Below, piece after piece: positions 27,700 to 35,581 of a stretch of DNA of 35,581 nucleotides. Below the pieces are notes generated by a model that was given only the letters and a program-made list of their open reading frames with translations, was not told the DNA's origin and did no database searches. This DNA is from Actinomycetota bacterium (GTDB lineage: Bacteria > Actinomycetota > Actinomycetes > S36-B12 > UBA5976): contig VFKC01000043.1 of NCBI GenBank assembly GCA_009885745.1, positions 1 to 35,581 of the forward strand. Reading direction: 5' to 3'. Each line of letters opens with the position of its first letter. Position 1 is the stretch's first letter. Made by a program: the position numbers and the translations under genes.

Positions 27700-29169
27700 T
27701 TATTCACGATTCAATGGCAAATTTATTGTTACTTTCGTGCCCACATAATCTTCGGCATCAACGTGGGCAAATGAGATTTGGCCATCAAGTTCGTCATTAA
27801 CCAAAGTCATTACAATAGCAAGACCTAAACTGCTCTCTGCCTCAATTGGGAGGCTAATTCCAGAGCCATCATCGCTGATAGATACGAGTAAATTATCAGC
27901 TGTCCTAGTAGCAGATACCTTGATGGAAACCTCATCACGCCCATTAGAGCCGTGCTCTACCGCATTTGCCACAAGCTCAGCCAAGGCAAGCGCTAGGGGC
28001 GATGCTTGATCTGTAGTTAACCACCCAAATGAAAGTTCTGTAGACAGATGAACCTTAACCGGGACAGAGGTTTCCACAGTCAGGGCAATGACTCGCGTTG
28101 CCACCTCGTCAAAATCAACCATTTCATCAGGATTGTGTGCCAATAAATCATGAACAACAGCAATTGTGGCGACCCGGCGACCTGCTTCGGCCAGTGCGGC
28201 CTGAGCCGAAGTGTCCGTTAATCGTCGGCCTTGAATGCGAAGCAGTGAGGCAACCGTCTGCAAATTGTTCTTAACCCGGTGATGAATTTCGCGAATGGCA
28301 GCATCCTTACCAAGGAGAGCTTGCTCGCGGCGACGCAAATCGCTGACATCGCGCATCAAGATTAGGGTCTTGCGCGACTCACCCTCTTGTCGCAATGGGA
28401 TGGAGCGAACAGTTGCCGCCGCTTGAGTGCCTTGAATTTCTGCTGTTCCCTGAATTCTGCCTCGGACCACCAAACTCAAAGTGTCATTGATCGGTATTCC
28501 GGGGCGATTGAGTCGGTTGGCAAGCTCGGCTAAAACCTCACCTTCAATGTCGATGGCTACTCCCAATCTGCGAAACGCCGACCGAGCGTTTGGGCTGGAA
28601 TACTCAATTACCCCAAAATTGTCGAGCAGGATTAAGCCGTCACCAACTCGCGGAGCTCCGCCACGGCCGCCTGTACCTTGATCATTGTTAGAAACTTTTG
28701 GAAACTCACCAGTTGCAACCATCTGGAAAAGTTCAGTTGCACAAGCCGAATAGATACTTTCCATTCTTCCTGAACCAGGTGTTGCAGAATATCTGCCAAG
28801 TAGAGCGATGACTCGCTCTCCATGTGTGACCGGGATAACCTCAGTCAACTCGTTTTCTTGTCCCGGTGGACCAATGGTAATTTCTCCAGTAGCACTGGCG
28901 CGATCAAGTTCAGCATGTCTGCCCCGCGGCACAAAATGACCAACGAGATCCTCTGGAATATATGTTCGCGAAGTTGTTGGTCTTATTTGAGCAGCCGCAA
29001 TAAATCCAGCTTCATTCCAAGTTGGTAGCCACAGGACCAAATCGGAAAAAGACAGGTCTGCTAGCAAAGTCCAATCACTGAGCAAGAGCTGGATGTATGC
29101 CAATTCCTGCTCGGTTAAATCAGTGCGCTGCTCAGCAATATCCAGAAGCAAGGGTCGGGTGATTGGCAC
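27700..29169 (-). CDS. pdtaS: Sensor histidine kinase PdtaS-like (GAF/PAS, HisKA_2, HATPase)
   Basis: IREIHHRVKNNLQTVASLLRIQGRR, LALAELVANAVEHG, SDDGSGISLP; adjacent to whiB1 as in mycobacteria. Confidence 0.92.
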   Translation of the reverse strand: MPITRPLLLDIAEQRTDLTEQELAYIQLLLSDWTLLADLSFSDLVLWLPTWNEAGFIAAAQIRPTTSRTYIPEDLVGHFVPRGRHAELDRASATGEITIGPPGQENELTEVIPVTHGERVIALLGRYSATPGSGRMESIYSACATELFQMVATGEFPKVSNNDQGTGGRGGAPRVGDGLILLDNFGVIEYSSPNARSAFRRLGVAIDIEGEVLAELANRLNRPGIPINDTLSLVVRGRIQGTAEIQGTQAAATVRSIPLRQEGESRKTLILMRDVSDLRRREQALLGKDAAIREIHHRVKNNLQTVASLLRIQGRRLTDTSAQAALAEAGRRVATIAVVHDLLAHNPDEMVDFDEVATRVIALTVETSVPVKVHLSTELSFGWLTTDQASPLALALAELVANAVEHGSNGRDEVSIKVSATRTADNLLVSISDDGSGISLPIEAESSLGLAIVMTLVNDELDGQISFAHVDAEDYVGTKVTINLPLNRE

Positions 29170-29238
29170 AACTTAACGCTACCGCGATTGGGCGATGATT
29201 TGTTCACCGAAGATTTTTTCGTGCCACTTCCGACAAAC

Positions 29239-29270
29239 AAAAAGAGACCCGGAAAACCAGGTCTCTTTTT
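29239..29270. terminator. Intrinsic terminator downstream of bL37
   Basis: AAAAAGAGACC-cggaaaacca-GGTCTCTTTTT. Confidence 0.88.
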
Positions 29271-29286
29271 AGAAAAACTATCGTCA

Positions 29287-29361
29287 CTAAGCGTTTGGAC
29301 GACGGCCGTGATTAGCCTTGTTCTTCTTACGATCACGCTTTTTGCGGCCGCGCTTACTCAT
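29287..29361 (-). CDS. 50S ribosomal protein bL37 (24 aa)
   Basis: ATG at 29361 with AGGAGCAGTT upstream encodes MSKRGRKKRDRKKNKANHGRRPNA; too short for the ORF track. Confidence 0.88.
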   Translation of the reverse strand: MSKRGRKKRDRKKNKANHGRRPNA

Positions 29362-29403
29362 AACTGCTCCTAGACGATTGAAAACCTTAGAACTCAAGGA
29401 TAG

Positions 29404-29409
29404 AGCCTA
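29404..29409 (-). promoter_or_regulatory. -10-like TAGGCT for bL37
   Basis: Reverse strand TAGGCT, same hexamer as at several start-proximal promoters in this window. Confidence 0.45.
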
Positions 29410-29750
29410 ATCAGGGGTGCTCGTGCACCACGGTTGGGTCAGCGGGCATTTCAGCAAATGCCCAATAACTACCGCAGGCAATTCCGAAGGGTGCAGATCA
29501 CCTGAATTAGTATGTGCAATAAGGGGATTTAAGTACATTTTCTAGGTAGATATCTGTATTTCACAGGGTGTGAATAATCAGATGTATCCAAATTAATTCT
29601 CGAATAATCACACCAATCGAATAAAAATAAATGGCCACCATAATGCATTCGCAAAGCAACTCTTGTATGCCATCTCCAGCTTTTGTGTCAGTTGCTCCCG
29701 CTTATCTTGGGCACATACTTACGGGTGTGCCAGCCGTTAGGCTGTACTTT

Positions 29751-31031
29751 GTGATTGATTTATGGAATGCCCCACACCGGACCAGCCCTTTGGTTGGCAA
29801 AGTAAGAATTCCTGGATCTAAGTCTCTTACCAATCGCTGGCTTGTCTTAGCGGCTATCGCTAGTGAACCATCACGAATAAATCACCCACTCCGGGCTAGA
29901 GATACCCTGCTAATGGCAGGGGCACTTTCCAGTTTGGGTGTTGCCGTGGAAGACGATGGCGATAGTTTCATCGTTACGCCCGGCCCACTGACCGGCCCCA
30001 GCGAAGTTGACTGTGGTTTGGCGGGAACGGTTATGCGCTTTGTTCCTCCAGTTGCAGCCCTTGCCCACGGAGACATTCGCTTTGATGGCGACCCACATGC
30101 ACGCGTTCGTCCGATGAATCAAATCATTCAATCGCTACGTGAGCTAAGTATCGAAATAAGCGACGAAGGTCGAGGCACACTGCCTTTCACGGTTCATGGC
30201 AAGGGGTTCGTTGCAGGCAACACAGTAACCCTGGATGCCTCTGCCTCATCACAGTTTGTTAGCGCCTTGTTGCTGGCTGGCTGTAGGTACGATTCGGGCA
30301 TAACCGTTATTCATTCAGGTGGCGCATTACCTTCAATGCCACACATCGAAATGTCAGTTGAAGTACTGCGCCATGTGGGTGTGCAAGTCGATGTTGAAAT
30401 AACTGATCAATTCAATGCCAAATGGACTGTGCACCCAAAGATTCCAGCAGGGTTCAACGTCACTGTTGAGCCAGATCTTTCCAATGCCGCGCCCTTTGTC
30501 GCTGCTGCTTTGGTTTGTGGTGGCTCGGTGACAATCCCGGATTGGCCGACCCAGACCAATCAGGCCGGGGATGCCCTGCGCAATTTGCTTGCACTTATGG
30601 GTGCCCATGTCGCTCGAGAAGGTAACGATGTTACCTTCACCGGCACAGGTGTTATCAATGGAATTGATGTCGATCTTCATGATGTTGGCGAACTTAGCCC
30701 CGTGATTGCAGCGCTTTGCGCTTTAGCAAATTCACCCTCTCAATTGCGCGGTATCGGGCATTTAAGAGGTCATGAAACAGATCGCTTAGCCGCGCTTGCA
30801 ACTGAAATCAACAACCTAGGCGGCGATGTGACTGAGACATCCGATGGGCTAATCATCAATCCAAAGAAATTGCACAATGGGCAATTTGCCACCTATTCGG
30901 ATCATCGCATGGCAATGGCTGGTGCTGTTCTTGGCTTGGCCATTGAAGGCTTGGTAATCGAGAACATTGAAACCACGAGTAAAACTCTGCCGGATTTTGC
31001 CGGCATGTGGACGCACTTGGTGAGTCAGTGA
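29751..31031 (+). CDS. aroA: 3-phosphoshikimate 1-carboxyvinyltransferase (EPSP synthase)
   Basis: VRIPGSKSLTNRWLVLAAIA, LAGTVMRFVPPVAAL, SDHRMAMAGAVLGL. GTG 29751 (MIDLWNAPHRTSPLVGKV) preferred over 29631. Confidence 0.96.
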   Translation: MIDLWNAPHRTSPLVGKVRIPGSKSLTNRWLVLAAIASEPSRINHPLRARDTLLMAGALSSLGVAVEDDGDSFIVTPGPLTGPSEVDCGLAGTVMRFVPPVAALAHGDIRFDGDPHARVRPMNQIIQSLRELSIEISDEGRGTLPFTVHGKGFVAGNTVTLDASASSQFVSALLLAGCRYDSGITVIHSGGALPSMPHIEMSVEVLRHVGVQVDVEITDQFNAKWTVHPKIPAGFNVTVEPDLSNAAPFVAAALVCGGSVTIPDWPTQTNQAGDALRNLLALMGAHVAREGNDVTFTGTGVINGIDVDLHDVGELSPVIAALCALANSPSQLRGIGHLRGHETDRLAALATEINNLGGDVTETSDGLIINPKKLHNGQFATYSDHRMAMAGAVLGLAIEGLVIENIETTSKTLPDFAGMWTHLVSQ

Positions 31032-32059
31032 CCTTTTACGACGAGGACGCCATAGGTCGTCGCCCTTCGCGAACTAATTCGCGCAGGCGAAGTAAAGACA
31101 GACCTGATTATTCACAAGCAACAACAGCCCGAGTTATCGGAGTTGATCGTGGTCGGATAACGTGTGCGGTCCCAGATGGCGCAGCGCATGAGGATCAACA
31201 TACGGTTCTGGCTATCAAAGCTCGCGAGTTAGGCCGCAAAGGCGTAGTGATAGGCGATCGAGTCCGCCTTGTTGGAGACCTCACCGGCAAGGTCGATACT
31301 TTGGCTCGACTTGTTGAACTAATACCCCGCACAACTGTTTTGACTCGAACTGCCGACGACAGTGACCCGGTGGAGCGAGTGATTGTTGCAAACGCGGACC
31401 AAATGGCAATTGTGACTGCCGCGGCAAATCCTGAACCAAGAACTGGATTGATTGATCGCGCTCTAGTTGCAGCATTTCAAGCCGGACTTGATCCACTCCT
31501 GATTATTACCAAAGTCGATCTCGGGTCGGCCCAGAATTTGCTCGATAACTACGCCGGGATGGATCTTTCCCACATTCTGGTCAATCAAGCTACCGGCGAA
31601 GGTATCACTGAAGTTATTGATGCTTTGCATGGGCGCACAACAGTGTTCGTCGGACATTCAGGTGTCGGTAAATCGACCCTGGTAAACGCCATTGCCCCAC
31701 TGGCTGCCCGAGCTGTTGGAATTGTCAATGCGGTAACTGGTCGAGGTAAACACACTTCAACTTCTGCTCAGGCTATCGCGCTGCCGAATGACTCTGGCTG
31801 GGTTATTGATACGCCAGGGTTGCGATCATTTGGCTTGGCACATGTTGCGCCCGAAGAAATAATTGAATCTTTTTCAGAACTTATTGATGGTGCAGCGGAT
31901 TGTCCGCGCGCGTGCACACATGTAAACATCGCCGGTGACGCCCCACCTGATTGCGCCCTTGACGTGTGGGTTAGTCAAGGACATGCAGGAGAAGCTGGCC
32001 TTAATCGACTTACATCACTTCGAAGATTGCTCGTCGCTTTGCAGGCGCCTTCTAGCTAA
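31028..32059 (+). CDS. rsgA: Ribosome small subunit-dependent GTPase A
   Basis: Circularly permuted GTPase motifs: TKVD, FVGHSGVGKSTLVNAI, DTPGLRSFGL; Cys/His zinc motif CPRACTHVNIAGDAPPDC. GTG 31028 overlaps the aroA stop. Confidence 0.96.
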   Translation: MTFYDEDAIGRRPSRTNSRRRSKDRPDYSQATTARVIGVDRGRITCAVPDGAAHEDQHTVLAIKARELGRKGVVIGDRVRLVGDLTGKVDTLARLVELIPRTTVLTRTADDSDPVERVIVANADQMAIVTAAANPEPRTGLIDRALVAAFQAGLDPLLIITKVDLGSAQNLLDNYAGMDLSHILVNQATGEGITEVIDALHGRTTVFVGHSGVGKSTLVNAIAPLAARAVGIVNAVTGRGKHTSTSAQAIALPNDSGWVIDTPGLRSFGLAHVAPEEIIESFSELIDGAADCPRACTHVNIAGDAPPDCALDVWVSQGHAGEAGLNRLTSLRRLLVALQAPSS

Positions 32060-32419
32060 TTCGTGATGGTCATTCGTGACCGTGGTACTCAGGTGGCGAA
32101 GTACCATTGTTAGAACGGCGAAGTCATCAGTGAAGCCAAAGCCGATTACAAAATCCGGAATCAGATCGGTCGGAACAATGAAGTAAGCCAGAGCAGCTGC
32201 CAGCATAGCCTTAGCTTTAATTGGCGTCTTTGGGTCTTTAACGGCATAAAAAATGGCAAGGATTTGTTCGGCGAAGGGGATTTTGCCTGATGTCTCATTC
32301 AATTTTCCAGGCAGTGCATCAAGAATCTCTCCAATCTTGGACGGATTCTTTTCTAGATCTTTTGCAACATCATTAATAGCTGTTACTTGACCTTGCATAT
32401 CCTTTTTTTTGCCAAACAT
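32015..32419 (-). CDS. DUF1232 (YkvA-like) protein
   Basis: KAKAMLAAALAYFIVPTDLIPDFVIGFGFTDDFAVL; 3' end overlaps the rsgA 3' end by 45 bp. Confidence 0.88.
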   Translation of the reverse strand: MFGKKKDMQGQVTAINDVAKDLEKNPSKIGEILDALPGKLNETSGKIPFAEQILAIFYAVKDPKTPIKAKAMLAAALAYFIVPTDLIPDFVIGFGFTDDFAVLTMVLRHLSTTVTNDHHELARRRLQSDEQSSK

Positions 32420-32480
32420 TTTTGTGGTGTCTCTCTGTGCTCGTTCGCCTAGTGCAACTCTAAGGCAGTAGCGTATTCAT

Positions 32481-33248
32481 ATGACCACGGATTTGGAATT
32501 AGCCAGGGAACTTGCTGACCTTGCAGACGCTATAACTGTTGCAAATTATCGATCCGGTTCGTTGCGTGTTGATACTAAGCCTGACCTAACTCCGGTCACC
32601 GAAGCAGACAAAGCCGTCGAGCAGGCCATCAGAACGGTGCTGAATGAACAGCGCCCCGACGATGGAATAGTCGGCGAAGAATTTGCCTCCACCGACGGCA
32701 AATCCAATCGCACCTGGGTGATAGACCCAATCGATGCGACCAAAAATTATGTGCGCGGTGTACCAGTGTGGGCCACTCTGATTGGTCTACTCGAAGATGG
32801 CCTGCCAATACTAGGGTTTATCTCGGCACCTGCAATGGCCAGGCGCTGGTGGGCGCAAACTGGCAAAGGTGCCTTCACCACAGATGTAGATGGCAAGACC
32901 CGTCAGATTTTTGTTTCAGCTATTTCCAACCTGCAGGATGCCTCATTTTCATACTCCGATTCAATCGGGTGGGTTCCCGAAGCCTTGAGCGGATTACAAG
33001 CGCAAACTTGGCGAAGCCGTGCATTTGGTGACTTCTGGTCGCACCTGCTAGTTGCTGAAGGCGCCGTTGACATCGCAGCCGAACCAGAACTTAATGTTTG
33101 GGACATGGTTGCTTTTGCGGCAATTGTGACCGAAGCAGGAGGTCAGGTAACTGGCTTTGATGGCAACAACATGCTAATCGCTGGAAATGCCCTGACCACG
33201 AATAGCCTGCTTCACGATGAGGCACTCAAGATTGTCGGGCAGAATTAG
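32481..33248 (+). CDS. hisN: Inositol monophosphatase family / histidinol-phosphatase
   Basis: VGEEFAS, WVIDPIDATKNYVRGVPVWATLIGL, WDMVAFAAIVTEAGG; located after aroA-rsgA. Confidence 0.92.
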   Translation: MTTDLELARELADLADAITVANYRSGSLRVDTKPDLTPVTEADKAVEQAIRTVLNEQRPDDGIVGEEFASTDGKSNRTWVIDPIDATKNYVRGVPVWATLIGLLEDGLPILGFISAPAMARRWWAQTGKGAFTTDVDGKTRQIFVSAISNLQDASFSYSDSIGWVPEALSGLQAQTWRSRAFGDFWSHLLVAEGAVDIAAEPELNVWDMVAFAAIVTEAGGQVTGFDGNNMLIAGNALTTNSLLHDEALKIVGQN

Positions 33249-33286
33249 GCTTTTCTGCATGACCTGCTCGCGGAACCCCTCCTTTT

Positions 33287-33931
33287 GTGAGCAAAGCAAC
33301 ACCTCTTTCAAATAGCCACTCCGGACACATCATGCAAGAATTACGTGTGCCCAAAATTGCTGCAGCCACAGTTGCTGAGAATCGAGATCTTCGCGAATCG
33401 GAGATTCTTCGCGCAGCAAACATCATTGCCCGTGAATCGGGTTTGCAGAGTGTTACCTTCGGCGAGATTGCTAAGCGAACCGGGATGTCTCGCACGAGTG
33501 TTTATGCATACTTTAATTCAAGCGCTGACCTAATCGCCGATGTGCTTATCGATGAGTTATTCGAGATGAATGAACTGCTCAAAACCAGAGTCAAAGCGGC
33601 GAACAGCCCCACTGAAGCAGTGATAGCTTGGATGCAGGCGTCACTTGAATACGTGAATGATGGGCGCCATGAATTTCTAAAGAGCGCGGCAACAGTTAAC
33701 CTGCCGCCGACCCGCAGAGCCCAGATGTTACAACTACACCGCGAGATGACTTTGCCACTATCAGATTCATTAATTGAATTGGGAGTGCAGGACGCTCGAG
33801 TGGTTGCAATGCAAATCTCAGGCGTCGTAGATGTTGCTGTGCGAAGAATTACAAGTGGTGGCGATCTCACGACTGAAATCGCCACCGCTAAAAAGTTTAT
33901 CCTTAATGGATTAAGCGCCTTTACGGTTTAG
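33287..33931 (+). CDS. TetR/AcrR-family transcriptional regulator
   Basis: N-terminal HTH: ILRAANIIARESGLQSVTFGEIAKRTGMSRTSVYAYFNSSADLIADVL. Confidence 0.9.
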   Translation: MSKATPLSNSHSGHIMQELRVPKIAAATVAENRDLRESEILRAANIIARESGLQSVTFGEIAKRTGMSRTSVYAYFNSSADLIADVLIDELFEMNELLKTRVKAANSPTEAVIAWMQASLEYVNDGRHEFLKSAATVNLPPTRRAQMLQLHREMTLPLSDSLIELGVQDARVVAMQISGVVDVAVRRITSGGDLTTEIATAKKFILNGLSAFTV

Positions 33932-34953
33932 GAAACTACTAAATAGTCTTTGCCTATTTGCACACTATTCCAACGCGCAGATGACGTTGCATCGGCAGAC
34001 GCAGCAGCACTTAAGGCACAACTACCCGCACGAAGCATCTTTACTGTCCACTTGTCAGAGGCTGTTGTCACAGAACAGATTGTTGGAGAGCTACTAGTGA
34101 CTGTGACTGCTTGCTTAACATTGCTTGTTACTGTTCGAACAACAAGACTCTGACCAACCTTGACTGAAGTCCTAACTGGCCATTTGATACCAATTGTTTG
34201 AGCTTTTGCAAAAGTGTAGAAAGGGAAATTGACGCTCAGTGGACTGTACCTAGTGTTCCCAAGGGTTGTCGCGGCAATCGCACAAACAGTGTTTCCCGCC
34301 AGAGCTGTCACAACTGTTCCATTAACTGAACAATCCGGAGTTAAGGATGACAATGTGATTCTTAAACCAGATGTTGACTTAAGCGAGAATCGAATTGGCG
34401 TTGCATAAGTCAAATTATGTGGAACATTTGGAGTCATGGTCATGCCACCGGCTGTTCCAGTAACTGAATCAGCAAATCTCACTCCGCCGCCGACCTTAAA
34501 AGATAAGGGAATCTTACGAGTTAATTGGTAGGCAGTCGTGTTGTTGTGATCACCGCGGACGTAAAGCGAGCAGGAATCAACTAAGCAATTGACTGACGAG
34601 AAAGTAGTCGCAACAGTGATGTTTCCACCGGTAGCCCCACTTGCACTGCCTTGTCCCCCATTAGCAGTAATCCAAGCCATGTGGCTTTGATCAGGATCAC
34701 ATAACGTTGATTTGGTCGCTGATGTGACATCACCGCGACAAACAGAAACATATACCCCTTGACTTGCCAGTCCCGATATTTTCAAGGAAATAACATCGCC
34801 AGACTGAACAGTAGAGATTACCGGCATTGTCATGGAAGTCATGTCCAACAAAGCGGATTTAGTCGTTGCATTGGCGCCACTAGGCAGCAATACAGCACTA
34901 ACCAAAATGCTCGTGGCAACAGTTCTGATTGAACGAATGAATTTTGATTTCAT
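33928..34953 (-). CDS. Secreted protein with neocarzinostatin-like domain and Ser/Thr/Ala-rich C-terminal repeats
   Basis: Signal peptide MKSKFIRSIRTVATSILVSAVLLPSGANA; ISGLASQGVYVSVCRGD...CSLYVRGDHNN similar in layout to the neighbouring ORF. Confidence 0.65.
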   Translation of the reverse strand: MKSKFIRSIRTVATSILVSAVLLPSGANATTKSALLDMTSMTMPVISTVQSGDVISLKISGLASQGVYVSVCRGDVTSATKSTLCDPDQSHMAWITANGGQGSASGATGGNITVATTFSSVNCLVDSCSLYVRGDHNNTTAYQLTRKIPLSFKVGGGVRFADSVTGTAGGMTMTPNVPHNLTYATPIRFSLKSTSGLRITLSSLTPDCSVNGTVVTALAGNTVCAIAATTLGNTRYSPLSVNFPFYTFAKAQTIGIKWPVRTSVKVGQSLVVRTVTSNVKQAVTVTSSSPTICSVTTASDKWTVKMLRAGSCALSAAASADATSSARWNSVQIGKDYLVVS

Positions 34954-34986
34954 AATGTACCTTTTCTTATTCGTTGGTGCGTTGAT

Positions 34987-35496
34987 TTATCGGACAAAAG
35001 TGACTGGAATAAAAAGATCTGCTGAGCGATTGCTTGTCTGCAAATGATCAGCGCGGGTGACAATGACGCACTTGGTCTTTCGGCAGTCAAACTTCCCTAT
35101 GCGCGGACCAAGGAAAAGCCTGACCTTAAAGGCGCCGCCAATCCCAAAAGGTTTTGCTGTTCCCACTCCATAAGCGGGTGGATTCGACGAAACCCATACT
35201 GAACTTGCCGATGTCCCAGTCTTATTAACGCCACCGCCACAGGGAGTTGGTATTTTTCCAGCTTTAGGTTTGATGCACATAGTGACATAAATACCGACGC
35301 GCTCATCGTAGCTATTTCCAGAGACCGTAATCCAATTACCTTTTGCAGAAAGATTTTTGGTTTTTGATGCGGTAAGCGTTTGCCCATCTTTTCCACGGAC
35401 CAAAAGTGGCATACCTTGCAATTGAGCCTGCGCGTGCGCTTGCGGAATCACGATTAGCAAAACGGTAAACAGAAAGAGAAATACTGGATTGCGCAT
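34987..35496 (-). CDS. Secreted neocarzinostatin-like domain protein
   Basis: ATG 35496: MRNPVFLFLFTVLLIVIPQAHAQAQ signal peptide; VSGNSYDERVGIYVTMCIKP...KCVIVTRADH. Confidence 0.68.
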   Translation of the reverse strand: MRNPVFLFLFTVLLIVIPQAHAQAQLQGMPLLVRGKDGQTLTASKTKNLSAKGNWITVSGNSYDERVGIYVTMCIKPKAGKIPTPCGGGVNKTGTSASSVWVSSNPPAYGVGTAKPFGIGGAFKVRLFLGPRIGKFDCRKTKCVIVTRADHLQTSNRSADLFIPVTFVR

Positions 35497-35581
35497 AGTT
35501 GAATCTTCGCGCAAATGCAGTTTTGGGTTTTGACACAGTGTCAGCAAAGTATTCGACACAATGTCGGCAAGTAAACTCAAG

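Overview
The window looks like an actinobacterial chromosome segment; leaderless-type promoters and Ni-SOD would fit a small-genome freshwater or marine actinobacterium, but taxonomy is inferred. From about 7.9 kb rightwards it is mostly conserved core: argS-lysA-hom-thrC-thrB-rho (minus strand), VanY-like peptidase, tRNA-Arg(CCG), a TPP riboswitch with a PnuC/PnuT-type transporter and P-loop kinase, kgd (2-oxoglutarate dehydrogenase E1/E2-type), DUF6104, sodX/sodN, GNAT, RsbW/SigB-F sigma pair, DAG kinase, whiB1-pdtaS, an unannotated 24-aa ribosomal protein bL37, aroA-rsgA-hisN, TetR, and two secreted proteins. The left 7.9 kb is accessory in character. It holds a divergent/convergent cluster of LRV-repeat protein, MoxR AAA+ ATPase, HExxH/VWA (DUF2201-type) protein, second LRV-repeat protein, TPR protein, and a 223-aa orphan protein. 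The most notable observation is a SAM-I/SAM-IV-clan riboswitch aptamer (about 7029-7111) directly upstream of that orphan protein, which has no recognisable link to methionine or SAM metabolism. A perfect 9-bp inverted repeat sits between the divergent LRV and MoxR genes. All calls were made by reading the sequence; no database search or folding was run.
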